A stretch of DNA of 64,000 nucleotides, from assembly GCA_964570565.1 (NCBI GenBank), contig CAZMYT010000003.1, positions 186,001 to 250,000 of the forward strand, given 5' to 3'. Source of the DNA: W0P28-013 sp964570565 (GTDB taxonomy: Bacteria > Bacteroidota > Bacteroidia > Bacteroidales > Paludibacteraceae). A program made the position numbers and the translations under genes. Shown here in pieces: positions 42,591 through 52,682 of this stretch. The notes beneath the pieces were generated by a model. That model saw only the letters and a list, made by a program, of their open reading frames with translations. It did no database searches and was not told the origin of the DNA. The stretch's first letter is position 1; each line of letters starts with the position of its first letter.

Positions 42591-43340
42591 TTATTTAGCT
42601 GTGGCATTATTCCAAACCGTCAAAAAGAGTGTGATAGACGATGTTATAATTGATAAGAAATTCGAGTATGATTCAACTGCCCAGAAGCTCTTTTTAGTTA
42701 CGTCCACATAAATAATATCATTTGGATATACATAGTAATATTCAGAATCTAATAAACTTTTAGAACGCAAATCAAATGATACGATTTTTGTTCCATCGGG
42801 CGTTTCTCTAATAATTTTTACCGCGCTATAATCGCCAGACTCATTAAGTCCTCCTGACAAAGCTAGTGCTTGAAAAATAGTTAAACGCTCTTTATAGATG
42901 GTAAAGTAACCTCGCCCTGCATCGCCAATAACACAAAAAGTACTAGTAGCAAGCGCCAGTTTAACTTGTACATCAGGAATATAGGGTTTCAATTGTTCTC
43001 TCACAAAAGCTTCAGCTTCTTCAAGCGTCAAACCCACTACTGGAACTTTACTTAAAAAAGGTAAATCTACTGTACCATCAGGATAAATACGATACGAATA
43101 GGTTTGACTCACACTCATAGTTTGCTGCGCACCAAACATCTCCGCAGACTCTTTGTTAGATGTAATAATACGCGCTGTTAACTCATCATTGGGACGCAGT
43201 TTATACTCACGATAAGTACCTTGATTGTATACTGGCAATCCTTTCCGATCTTGCAATAAGCCAATACTACGATTAGTGTAGCACGAAGCAAATACAAAAA
43301 TTGCCACCAAACAAATTATATATTTAAATGCTTTCATCAC
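42591..43340 (-). CDS. Wza-like polysaccharide export lipoprotein, second copy
   Basis: A 249-residue lipoprotein with a type II signal peptide (ICLVAIFVFASC). A Poly_export domain (YKLRPNDELTARIIT, VDLPFLSKVPVVGLTLEEAE) and a SLBB-like domain (VIGDAGRGYFTIYKERLTIFQALALSGG) follow, ending in a C-terminal hydrophobic segment (FLSIITSSITLFLTVW) that may be the outer-membrane helix. Wza-type proteins form the channel through which capsule leaves the cell. It overlaps the first copy by 4 bases and is a diverged paralogue of it. Confidence 0.9.
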   Translation of the reverse strand: MMKAFKYIICLVAIFVFASCYTNRSIGLLQDRKGLPVYNQGTYREYKLRPNDELTARIITSNKESAEMFGAQQTMSVSQTYSYRIYPDGTVDLPFLSKVPVVGLTLEEAEAFVREQLKPYIPDVQVKLALATSTFCVIGDAGRGYFTIYKERLTIFQALALSGGLNESGDYSAVKIIRETPDGTKIVSFDLRSKSLLDSEYYYVYPNDIIYVDVTKKSFWAVESYSNFLSIITSSITLFLTVWNNATAK

Positions 43341-44134
43341 GGTTTGGAAAATTGAGTAACCAATCCATAAATAAGTAATCCGAATGAAAAAGTCGAAATA
43401 ACAAGCGACAAAGCCCCTGTCACATGCGACACACCAAAAAATTTGGCATTATCAAAAGGCACGTAAATAACGTCATTGGGTTGAATGTAATAATACTCCG
43501 AATTGATAATCGATTGGCTACGTAAATCGAATGTTTTCACAACGGTACCATGCTCCGTTTGGCGAACAATCTGAATTTTGTTGCGTTTGGCATACAACGA
43601 CATATCGCCACTCATAGCCAAAGCTTGAAAAATGGTTAGTTTTTCCTTGGGTATAGAATAACGACCCGAGCCAGACTCACCCAACACAGAAAAAGAACGA
43701 TTGGACAACTTAACATCGACAGAAAAAGCGGAAATAGACTCACGCAAAACATCTTCTAACAAAAACTTTACTTCGCGAGTAGTTTTGTTCAGCACTTGCA
43801 ACTTTCCGACATAGGGATAGTTAATTGTACCATCTTCAGCTACTAAGTACAGTAACAAGCGTGCATTCGCATTATCACCAGCTTGCGACAATTGTTGATA
43901 TTGATTAGAACTTCCTGTTGTTCCATTGTAAGTGGCCAAATCTTCAGGATTTGGGGAGTAAATACGAATATATAAATAGTCACCCTTTTGAAGGCGATAA
44001 TCCTCATATTCTATAGAATCTGCATATTGAGGAATACCAGAGCCCGTTTGAAGGTAATTCAAACGTTTCGTGGTCATACAAGATGACAATAATAAGACCA
44101 GCGGTAAAAATAGCAGTAAAAGTTTGGTCTTCAT
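43337..44134 (-). CDS. Wza-like polysaccharide export lipoprotein, first copy
   Basis: A 265-residue lipoprotein with signal LLLLFLPLVLLLSSC. Poly_export domain (DYRLQKGDYLYIRIYSP, INYPYVGKLQVLNKTTRE), SLBB-like segment (VLGESGSGRYSIPKEKLTIFQALAMSGD) and a C-terminal hydrophobic stretch (ALSLVISTFSFGLLIYGLV). First gene of the operon Wza1-Wza2-Wzc-Ugd; its start lies about 30 bases after a TATCTTTG promoter element. Confidence 0.9.
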   Translation of the reverse strand: MKTKLLLLFLPLVLLLSSCMTTKRLNYLQTGSGIPQYADSIEYEDYRLQKGDYLYIRIYSPNPEDLATYNGTTGSSNQYQQLSQAGDNANARLLLYLVAEDGTINYPYVGKLQVLNKTTREVKFLLEDVLRESISAFSVDVKLSNRSFSVLGESGSGRYSIPKEKLTIFQALAMSGDMSLYAKRNKIQIVRQTEHGTVVKTFDLRSQSIINSEYYYIQPNDVIYVPFDNAKFFGVSHVTGALSLVISTFSFGLLIYGLVTQFSKP

Positions 44135-44166
44135 GGTTATTGTGCGATTTTTTCCATAGTAGCTTG

Positions 44167-44174
44167 CAAAGATA
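44167..44174 (-). promoter_or_regulatory. -7 element of the polysaccharide-export operon promoter
   Basis: TATCTTTG on the minus strand, exact to TAnnTTTG, 33 bases before the first Wza-like ATG. The -33 TTTG is not evident, which may mean a regulated promoter. Confidence 0.6.
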
Positions 44175-44202
44175 CAGCTTTTTTCTAATTTTTTACGGTT
44201 CT

Positions 44203-44247
44203 AAAAAAAAATCTCGCCACAAACCTGTTGATGGGAGATTTTTTTTT
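44203..44247. terminator. Terminator after malQ
   Basis: An A-run with ATCTC (44211-44215) pairs with GAGAT (44235-44239) and its T-run. The loop is 19 bases. It follows the malQ stop on the minus strand. Confidence 0.75.
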
Positions 44248-44264
44248 AGAACACCAATAGTTAT

Positions 44265-46946
44265 TTAACGTCCTGACTGTTCGATAGAATTTCTTAAAAA
44301 CTCATTGAAATCATCACATTCCAAGAGCGTTTCCAATGTCATATGCATACGATATCGCCAACTAAATAGAGAATTAGAAGGTACGTTAATACGCTCATCA
44401 TTAGGATTTTCGCGACGTAGCTCTGGCGACATACCCATCAAATCTTGCCATTGAAAAATAGCCCACATAGCTGGTGAGTATAAATGCTGTGATACAATAT
44501 CACGGTTAACCCACCACTCACAGAAATAAGGCGCTTTTCCCCAATGTCCTAATTGTGAATTATAAAAACGTTGCGCTACGCCATAATCTTCTTCCCACCA
44601 ACCACGAACAGTGCTCATATCATGCGTCGAAGGAGTTACTACCGACAAATAAGGTGCATCCGCTGGATGAAAAAATTCTATTTTATCATCTTTAGGTGCT
44701 CGTTGAATTTCAAGACTTAAAATACCTAATTCTTTCATAACCGAGGTCACACAATGCGTCATCATACCCAAATCTTCACCACAAATTAGCATATTGGAAG
44801 CTCGCTTCAATGCTGGTAATTTACGCATACCCGATTGGTACCAGAACGCATCTTGACGACGGTAAAAATAATCAACTGATAATTCTCGAAAAACCCGTTT
44901 TTGAGATTCGTCCAACGCCTGAAAAGTAGACAACGCTTCCATTCCATAACGTGGATAGTACTGCCGTCCGTGACTATCGGGAACTTCAAACAATAAAACG
45001 TTTGATATTAAATCAAACAAACCCCATTTTACACGTTCAGAAATTTTTCCGTCTTCATATAACTTTTTAATCGCTTTTTGTGAGAGATATTCAGACTTAA
45101 GACGATAGGCAAAACCATGCTCAAGATACAAACAATTTTGGCGCACCCAATCGGCTTCTTCTCCGAAATTTTCCCACAAAATATGGTCGGTAATATAAGG
45201 TTTAGTAAAACGTTCATAATCGAACCAAACACCACGACTCTCAAATTCGTCCACATAAAGAGGAACTGATGGATTTAAGTAACCCATAATACCCTCTTCT
45301 TGATCCATCGGTATTTGCCAAATACGGAAAAATCCCAAAATATGATCAATACGGAACGTATCAAAATAGCACGACATCTGTTGGAAGCGTTTTTTCCACC
45401 AATCGAAATCGGTACTTTCTATCACATCCCAATTATAGGTAGGTAACTCCCAATTTTGACCTTTTACAGCAAACATATCGGGCGGCGCACCAGCTTGCAT
45501 ATCCATATTAAACAACTCTGGAGAAACCCACGTATCCACACTATTACGATTCACACCTATTGGTATATCACCCTTAAGCACAACGCCTTGCGTATGTGCA
45601 TACGAAACCGCGTCTTGTAATTGTAAATGCAATTGATATTGTGTAAACCAATGCACTGCCACTTCGTCGAACCACGCATGACTTGGCGCCATCAACGGTG
45701 CCACTTTCGCCTCATCATAAACCGCGAAATCGTTCCAATGACGATAATCGCACGTGCCAAATTTGTCGCGTAAACAACAATAAATAGCATACGGTTTTAG
45801 CCAATACGCATTATTTTTAAAAAATTGATTAAAATCTGCGTCTACTAAAAACGCTTTCTTTTGTAGCAAATAAGCCTCTTTGGTATACTTTAATTTATAC
45901 GTAATAACGGACATAAAATCCATCAACGGAAGTTCATTTAAACGCTGTTGCTCTGAGGCATAGTTATTTTGTAACGGATGCTCGGCAGGCAATTGTATAC
46001 GTTCAAGATTGAGGAACAAAGGATTGAGGGCGAAAGCAGAAATAGCGGCATAAGGCAAAACGTCTGCATCTGAATGAGTACCAATCGTATCATTAAGTGG
46101 TAATACTTGAATCAGTTTCATACCCACGCGTTTCGCCCAATCAACCATCAACTTCAAATCGGCAAAATCACCAACACCAAAACTCTTATTGGAGCGTAAA
46201 CTAAATACAGGAATACTTACACCTGCACCGTGAAATGATTGGTTATCAACTCTAACAAATGTATCGTTAACAATAACTTGTTCCTTTTTAGCAGCACTTG
46301 GCACTATACGATCTGCACCGTGTTCAAAATAGCTAAACTGTTTATTGTCAATATTCCAAATACCATATTTGTAGTGAACATCACCCTCTATTTTAGATAA
46401 ATCGACAGACACATGCCACGATGATGCATCATAATTCATAATTAATGCATTATGTGTATCCCAAGCGCCCAAAAGAGGCGAACTGCCAACCATACAAAGT
46501 GCTTCATGCTCTTTGAGAAGAGGTGCTTTCACTCGAAAAACATGCGTACTATTTTTGGGAGTTTGAGTGCCTAAAAAAGATGCCCGTTTAAGCAATACTT
46601 CTTGAAAAGGAGCGGTCATAAATACATTATCAAGCACGGATACACTATTCCAAGCATCAACTAATGTGAGTTGATTCAATGTTTGTGGATTCACCGTAAC
46701 TACACGTCCATCGCCCCACTCCCAGGTTTCTGTGTGCGTATTTTCATCTTTTAAAAAATAACGATAATGAACTTCTGTAGTAGTTTTTAACGTAATTGGC
46801 AGCACTAATTCCCACGTTTCAGAAGGTACAAAATGCATCGGAACAGCTTTCGAGGCATCGTCATTTCCTAATTCTGGAATATTACCAACCACGTAAAGAC
46901 TTTGGCCCCATTGGGTAAAATACGAGATTTTAAAGTGAAGTTTCAT
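44265..46946 (-). CDS. malQ: 4-alpha-glucanotransferase with two N-terminal starch-binding domains
   Basis: An 893-residue GH77 amylomaltase that moves alpha-1,4-glucan segments and releases glucose, used in glycogen and maltodextrin metabolism. Two CBM20-like modules form about the first 230 residues (GQSLYVVGNIPELGND and ALCMVGSSPLLGAWD). The catalytic part shows SLRSNKSFGVGDF, the nucleophile motif FRIDHILGFFRIW, the acid/base motif CGEDLGMM and STHDMSTVRGWW. The large size is due to the CBM20 pair, as in plant DPE2 and many Bacteroidota. No signal peptide, so cytoplasmic. Monocistronic, divergent from prs. Confidence 0.94.
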   Translation of the reverse strand: MKLHFKISYFTQWGQSLYVVGNIPELGNDDASKAVPMHFVPSETWELVLPITLKTTTEVHYRYFLKDENTHTETWEWGDGRVVTVNPQTLNQLTLVDAWNSVSVLDNVFMTAPFQEVLLKRASFLGTQTPKNSTHVFRVKAPLLKEHEALCMVGSSPLLGAWDTHNALIMNYDASSWHVSVDLSKIEGDVHYKYGIWNIDNKQFSYFEHGADRIVPSAAKKEQVIVNDTFVRVDNQSFHGAGVSIPVFSLRSNKSFGVGDFADLKLMVDWAKRVGMKLIQVLPLNDTIGTHSDADVLPYAAISAFALNPLFLNLERIQLPAEHPLQNNYASEQQRLNELPLMDFMSVITYKLKYTKEAYLLQKKAFLVDADFNQFFKNNAYWLKPYAIYCCLRDKFGTCDYRHWNDFAVYDEAKVAPLMAPSHAWFDEVAVHWFTQYQLHLQLQDAVSYAHTQGVVLKGDIPIGVNRNSVDTWVSPELFNMDMQAGAPPDMFAVKGQNWELPTYNWDVIESTDFDWWKKRFQQMSCYFDTFRIDHILGFFRIWQIPMDQEEGIMGYLNPSVPLYVDEFESRGVWFDYERFTKPYITDHILWENFGEEADWVRQNCLYLEHGFAYRLKSEYLSQKAIKKLYEDGKISERVKWGLFDLISNVLLFEVPDSHGRQYYPRYGMEALSTFQALDESQKRVFRELSVDYFYRRQDAFWYQSGMRKLPALKRASNMLICGEDLGMMTHCVTSVMKELGILSLEIQRAPKDDKIEFFHPADAPYLSVVTPSTHDMSTVRGWWEEDYGVAQRFYNSQLGHWGKAPYFCEWWVNRDIVSQHLYSPAMWAIFQWQDLMGMSPELRRENPNDERINVPSNSLFSWRYRMHMTLETLLECDDFNEFLRNSIEQSGR

Positions 46947-46993
46947 TGATCAATTAGTTTTAGTTGAACAACACACAATGATATTTTAACGTT

Positions 46994-47023
46994 CAAAGAT
47001 AGTTGTTTTTTTTTATTCTCAAA
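46994..47023 (-). promoter_or_regulatory. Promoter of malQ
   Basis: On the minus strand TTTG at 47023-47020, an 18-base spacer, then TATCTTTG at 47001-46994, 47 bases before the malQ ATG. Confidence 0.65.
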
Positions 47024-47092
47024 CGTCACATTATTTAAAAAATCAACCGAAAAGAATAATCACACCCTTTAAAGAAGATTTTTAAGTTTTTT

Positions 47093-47124
47093 ATTGGTCA
47101 CGATATTAAGAATCTGTATCTTTG
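47093..47124 (+). promoter_or_regulatory. Promoter of prs
   Basis: ATTG at 47093-47096, a 20-base spacer, then TATCTTTG at 47117-47124. Expected transcript start is near 47131, so the ATG at 47160 is the first usable start codon. Confidence 0.65.
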
Positions 47125-47159
47125 CAGGAAGTTTCCAAACACATTCAACCCCTGTTTGT

Positions 47160-48098
47160 ATGTCAATACTACCTTACAAAATCTTTTCAGGTACTAAAAG
47201 CCAATATCTGGCGGAGAAAATTTGTCAACATCTCGATTGTGAATTAGGGCAAATGAAAGTGATGCGTTTTGCCGATGGCGAATTTGCTGTTTCGTACGAA
47301 GAAACTGTACGTGGACGCTATGTCTATTTAGTACAATCAACGTTCTCACCTTCGGATAATTTAATGGAACTTTTATTGATGATTGACGCTGCCAAACGTG
47401 CTTCGGCTTACAAAATTGTAGCGGTCATCCCTTATTTTGGATGGGCACGCCAAGACCGCAAAGATCAACCACGTGTATCTATTGGAGCTAAACTGATGGC
47501 CGACTTACTGAGTGCTGCAGGCGTTGACCGAGTTATCACCATGGACTTACACGCAGAACAAATTCAAGGTTTTTTTGATGTCCCTGTGGATCACTTGTAT
47601 GCATCAACCATTTTTATCCCATTTATCAAGAATTTGAATCTAGAAAACTTGGCAATTGCTTCTCCTGACATGGGTGGTTCAAAACGAGCAAACTCTTACG
47701 CCAAGCATTTAGGAGCGTCATTAGTATTGTGTCACAAAACACGCGAAAAAGCAAATGAAGTGGCGCAAATGCGCATCATTGGTGATGTAGAAGGTAAAAA
47801 TGTAATTATTGTTGACGATTTAGTAGACACAGCCAACACTCTGTGTAAAGCGGCCGATTTAATGATTGAAAATGGTGCAAAAAGTGTTCGTGCTATCGTA
47901 ACACATCCAGTAATGTCGGGTAAAGCTGCCGAAAACGTAATGAACTCTAAAATGGAGGAAATTATTTTTACCGATTCTATTCCTTTTGACCAAGCACGAT
48001 GCCCAAAAGCACGCATTATATCTATTTCGGATATTTTCGCAGACACCATCTCTAGCGTGTACAATAACCAATCTATCAGTTCGCACTATTTACTATAA
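47160..48098 (+). CDS. prs: Ribose-phosphate pyrophosphokinase
   Basis: A 312-residue enzyme making PRPP from ribose 5-phosphate and ATP for nucleotide, histidine and NAD synthesis. RFADGEFAVSYEETVRG, YFGWARQDRKDQPRVSIGAKL, TMDLHAEQIQGFFDVPVDHL and the PRPP loop VIVDDLVDTANTLCKAA are clear. The frame is open back to 47094, but those 22 residues overlap the promoter, so I start at 47160 (MSILPYKIF). Single-gene unit with a strong terminator. Confidence 0.96.
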   Translation: MSILPYKIFSGTKSQYLAEKICQHLDCELGQMKVMRFADGEFAVSYEETVRGRYVYLVQSTFSPSDNLMELLLMIDAAKRASAYKIVAVIPYFGWARQDRKDQPRVSIGAKLMADLLSAAGVDRVITMDLHAEQIQGFFDVPVDHLYASTIFIPFIKNLNLENLAIASPDMGGSKRANSYAKHLGASLVLCHKTREKANEVAQMRIIGDVEGKNVIIVDDLVDTANTLCKAADLMIENGAKSVRAIVTHPVMSGKAAENVMNSKMEEIIFTDSIPFDQARCPKARIISISDIFADTISSVYNNQSISSHYLL

Positions 48099-48120
48099 CC
48101 AAACTCCTGTTTGCAACATA

Positions 48121-48155
48121 AAAAAAAGGATATTCTTTCGGAATATCCTTTTTTG
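48121..48155. terminator. Bidirectional terminator between prs and the TonB-dependent receptor gene
   Basis: GGATATTC (48128-48135), loop TTTCG, GAATATCC (48141-48148), with A- and T-runs on the two sides. Confidence 0.93.
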
Positions 48156-48176
48156 TTATAATCAGTTGGGAATAAT

Positions 48177-50513
48177 CTAAATTTTTAAATTTAATCCTAC
48201 GAAATAGGTACGAGGCAATGATGGCCCATAAATATAGCTAGCATCGCGATTCACACCTTTATCTATGTCAGGTTGAAAACTATCTAAAAGATTTTTGACA
48301 CCAGCATTTAGTTCGAGTGTATAAAAACGATACAGCGGAATTTCGTACGCTAATTTTAGACCTAAATCCCAAAACGGCTGAGTTTCCACCTCTTCATCTT
48401 GCGCCACATAACCAGCAAAATGTTGTACTAACATAGATCCCGTATATTTGCTAGAAACGGAAATCGAGAAATCTCTCAAAGGATTAATATTGACTAACGC
48501 ATAACCATAACTATCGGGCGTACGGAACATACGTGTTTGAGGTACTATATTGGGATTATTTGACCATTGCACAGGATCAATATAACGACTTTGCTGATAC
48601 GTATAACCCAACTGAAGACCCAAGAGTTTACGATACGATAGTTTGCCCTCTATATTAAGTCCAGCCACACGAGCACCCGAAGCATTGGTTCTCATCAAAA
48701 GCAAATTACCAGCAGCATCATGTCCTTGATCTTCCAACGTAAAGACATCATTCAATTGAGTAAAGAAACCTTCCAACGTTAAATTAGTGTCCCACTTACC
48801 CCAACGTTTGTATAAATCGATAGAACCACTCACACTGTGCGAATATTCTGGTTTTAAATTAGGATCCAACGAGATAAGCGACACTTCGCCTCCTACAGCA
48901 CCCACGTGCAAATCCTCTTCGTAGGTTTGAGGCGCACGATAACCGCTCGAGTAACTTACTCTCAAAATGATGTTTTCAATAGGCGTATATCGCAAATTAG
49001 CACGCGGTGAGAGTACTGGCTTCTTAATAAGGCTATGTTTTTCGAGACGTGCGCCAATTAAGAAACTCAACACGGAATTTTTCCACTCGTTTTGCACGTA
49101 ACCACCATACAAATGCACTTGTTGGTGTAAATCGCGATTATAACCGAGAATTTGATCGTGTAATTTATTGTACGAATATTCAGCTCCTGCGCTCAAATCG
49201 GCTGGCATAAACAGAAACTTATCCATCGCGAAACGATATTGCGCTCCCACAACTGCGGTGATATCTTGCGATTGACCATAGGCCTTTAAATTTTGCTGCG
49301 TGCCAAAATAACTTTCGCGAGCAATATATTGAGACGATGCATAGGTCGACAAAAAGTGTTTACTATCGGGCGTAAAATAATCGAACTTCACACTTCCTGC
49401 ATCAATATTATGTCGCAATTGTTCGGCAATATCAGCTTCATGCGGAGGACGGTCCAGATTATTACCGCCACGACGAAACTCTCCTAAATGATGATATTCA
49501 GCCGTAATTTTTGAGTAATCACTGGTTTTAAAATAACTTCTAAAACCAACCGTCGAACTATTTAACGTAGGAATTTCCGAAAAACCATCATTGTCGCGAT
49601 CATACGCTTCTCTATTGCGATGAACACCAAACAAAAAGACGCCAATCTTAGAGTCCGAAGTCACAAATGAACCATTCAACGTTGTATTCATATCTAATGC
49701 TTTGGCTCCTATGTAATTGGTATGATTCGAGATATTCAGAAAATTACGCACAGGCTCCTTAGTAATAATATTCACCACGCCGCCAATAGCATTGGCACCA
49801 AATAAAGCAGAACCACCACCGCGAATGACCTCTACACGGTCAACCATGCCCGTTGGAATTTGTTCTAAACCATACACCGAAGCTAACGAACTAAATATGG
49901 GGCGACTATCCATTAAAATTTGCGAATATTGGCCTTCCAGTCCATTAATACGCAGTTGTGGTACACCACAATTTTGACACGACATTTCAACACGTAAGCC
50001 CGTTTGATAATCGAGCACTTCTGCCATATTATTGGACGAAGTAGTTTCAAAAATCAAGGGCGATATCACATTCACGATACTCACCGCTTGTTTCTGTTTC
50101 GTTTCGTACTTATTAGCAGTAACCACCACGTTATCAATTAAAAATGACGCCTCATTCATTTTTACATGCAGTTCCACCGTACTATTTTCTTTCACCGTAA
50201 CCACACGTTCTTCAGACGTGTAGCCCACCATCGAAAAGAGCAATGTATGTTCACCTAAAGGTAGATTCCTAAGAAAGAAATGTCCTGATTCATCCGTAGT
50301 GGTACCAATAGAAGAACCTTTTATTTGAATATTGACAAATGGAATATGTTCAGTGGTGGCACCATCAATTACATGTCCGGTAATGTGAGCATCTGTCACT
50401 TCCAACGATCGACCTTTGCCGTAACGATGTTGATTTTGCTGTGCGTAAGTTACCGACGAAAAAGACACAAAAAAAAGTGCTGCCAGAAGGCAGTATAAAG
50501 TATTTTTTTTCAT
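48177..50513 (-). CDS. TonB-dependent receptor with CxxC in the plug (probably metal or metal-complex uptake)
   Basis: A 778-residue outer-membrane receptor: signal peptide, carboxypeptidase-like domain (about 40-120, HITGHVIDGATTEHIPFVNI), plug (about 130-250) with MSCQNCGVPQLRINGLEG, VDRVEVIRGGGSALFGANA and GGVVNIITKEP, then the barrel ending PRTYFVGLNLKI. The CQNC pair in the plug and the BtuB/CirA-like layout differ from the receptor at 31811. The gene just upstream encodes a His-rich small membrane protein, so I infer a metal ion or metal complex as substrate; sugar uptake is unlikely since no SusD gene is present. Confidence 0.9.
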   Translation of the reverse strand: MKKNTLYCLLAALFFVSFSSVTYAQQNQHRYGKGRSLEVTDAHITGHVIDGATTEHIPFVNIQIKGSSIGTTTDESGHFFLRNLPLGEHTLLFSMVGYTSEERVVTVKENSTVELHVKMNEASFLIDNVVVTANKYETKQKQAVSIVNVISPLIFETTSSNNMAEVLDYQTGLRVEMSCQNCGVPQLRINGLEGQYSQILMDSRPIFSSLASVYGLEQIPTGMVDRVEVIRGGGSALFGANAIGGVVNIITKEPVRNFLNISNHTNYIGAKALDMNTTLNGSFVTSDSKIGVFLFGVHRNREAYDRDNDGFSEIPTLNSSTVGFRSYFKTSDYSKITAEYHHLGEFRRGGNNLDRPPHEADIAEQLRHNIDAGSVKFDYFTPDSKHFLSTYASSQYIARESYFGTQQNLKAYGQSQDITAVVGAQYRFAMDKFLFMPADLSAGAEYSYNKLHDQILGYNRDLHQQVHLYGGYVQNEWKNSVLSFLIGARLEKHSLIKKPVLSPRANLRYTPIENIILRVSYSSGYRAPQTYEEDLHVGAVGGEVSLISLDPNLKPEYSHSVSGSIDLYKRWGKWDTNLTLEGFFTQLNDVFTLEDQGHDAAGNLLLMRTNASGARVAGLNIEGKLSYRKLLGLQLGYTYQQSRYIDPVQWSNNPNIVPQTRMFRTPDSYGYALVNINPLRDFSISVSSKYTGSMLVQHFAGYVAQDEEVETQPFWDLGLKLAYEIPLYRFYTLELNAGVKNLLDSFQPDIDKGVNRDASYIYGPSLPRTYFVGLNLKI

Positions 50514-50604
50514 TTTGTTGTAATAATTAGTTATAAAAATAGCTATGAAAATTCGGAGGATATACTCGAATTTTCATCAAAAAGAATAGAAAATAACTGA
50601 TTTA

Positions 50605-50937
50605 TTAACAACTAGGAGGTGCTCGAAGTGGGGCAAGAGGATTATAAAAACGGATATAGTCAAACAAATCACGTTTGCAAACTATAATTTGCATGACATA
50701 ACAAAAAACAGAGGCAAAAACCATAGCAAAAGCAATGGTAACAGCCAACGAAAGTGATCTAATTAAGCTAAAATCAGCGGAGGAATGTTGATGTTGAGAA
50801 TTGGAATATGGGTGCGAGTGGGTAACGAAACGAGATCCTTCGACATGAACGTGGGTAAAAAATACACCATTCATGTAATGAAACATAAACAGCACTACCA
50901 ATAACCACTTCAAAAAAGGATAATTCCTTAAGCGCAT
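50605..50937 (-). CDS. His-rich small membrane protein
   Basis: A 110-residue protein with an N-terminal hydrophobic helix (FLKWLLVVLFMFHYMNGVFF), a His-rich external loop (HVHVEGSRFVTHSHPYSNSQHQHSS, nine His in about 30 residues), a second helix (SLAVTIAFAMVFASVFCYVMQII) and the C-terminal tail PLAPLRAPPSC. His loops and RAPP-type tails recur in small proteins of metal homeostasis; I do not know a characterised homologue. It precedes the TonB-dependent receptor by 91 bases on the same strand and has a TATCTTTG promoter element 33 bases ahead. Confidence 0.75.
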   Translation of the reverse strand: MRLRNYPFLKWLLVVLFMFHYMNGVFFTHVHVEGSRFVTHSHPYSNSQHQHSSADFSLIRSLSLAVTIAFAMVFASVFCYVMQIIVCKRDLFDYIRFYNPLAPLRAPPSC

Positions 50938-50969
50938 AAATTATTTAGAAATTGTCTAATTAACGAGTG

Positions 50970-50977
50970 CAAAGATA
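50970..50977 (-). promoter_or_regulatory. -7 element for the His-rich gene and receptor
   Basis: TATCTTTG on the minus strand, 33 bases before the ATG at 50937. No TTTG at the expected distance, which would fit an activator- or repressor-controlled promoter. Confidence 0.55.
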
Positions 50978-50984
50978 AACAAAA

Positions 50985-51019
50985 ATGGCGAAGAAATACA
51001 TGTTGTATATCTTCGCCAT
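50985..51019 (-). terminator. Terminator after gdhA
   Basis: ATGGCGAAGA pairs with TCTTCGCCAT, with an inner ATACA/TGTAT stem around TGT. On the minus strand TTTTTG follows. Confidence 0.9.
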
Positions 51020-51039
51020 TACATTTTAATTTTATTTAA

Positions 51040-52374
<1,335 letters not shown>

Positions 52375-52682
52375 AGTAATAAGATTTATAGGTTATAACA
52401 AATTGTTTTTAGTGATTCGAAGAAGCAAGAGAGCCACTTCGATAGGGAACAATAAGTTCCACAAATTCCACAGCAATTGTAAGGTTTATTTTTCAAAAAA
52501 AAAAGGGTTTATGGAAATTATTTTTAGCCCACATTTAGATTCTGAACCTTAAAAAAATAGGGCAAAATGAATCAAAATGCAATTATAAAACAGAAAAAAA
52601 CAACAAACATTTAAAGTAGATAAAAAATATAAACGACACTTAACAAAAAAAACCGTTTAATTTACTAATTTTGTCCTGAAAA
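52375..52682. other. Divergent intergenic region between gdhA and the PEP-synthase-like gene
   Basis: 308 AT-rich bases. The right end holds a TAATTTTG promoter element (52666-52673). I find no clear gdhA promoter, RNA or gene in the rest; an A-tract lies around 52493-52505. Confidence 0.6.
52666..52673 (+). promoter_or_regulatory. -7 element of the receiver/PEP-synthase-like gene
   Basis: TAATTTTG, exact to TAnnTTTG. Transcription should start near 52680, only about 3 bases before the first ATG (52683); the next in-frame ATG at 52704 would have a leader of about 24 bases and may be the real start. Confidence 0.55.
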
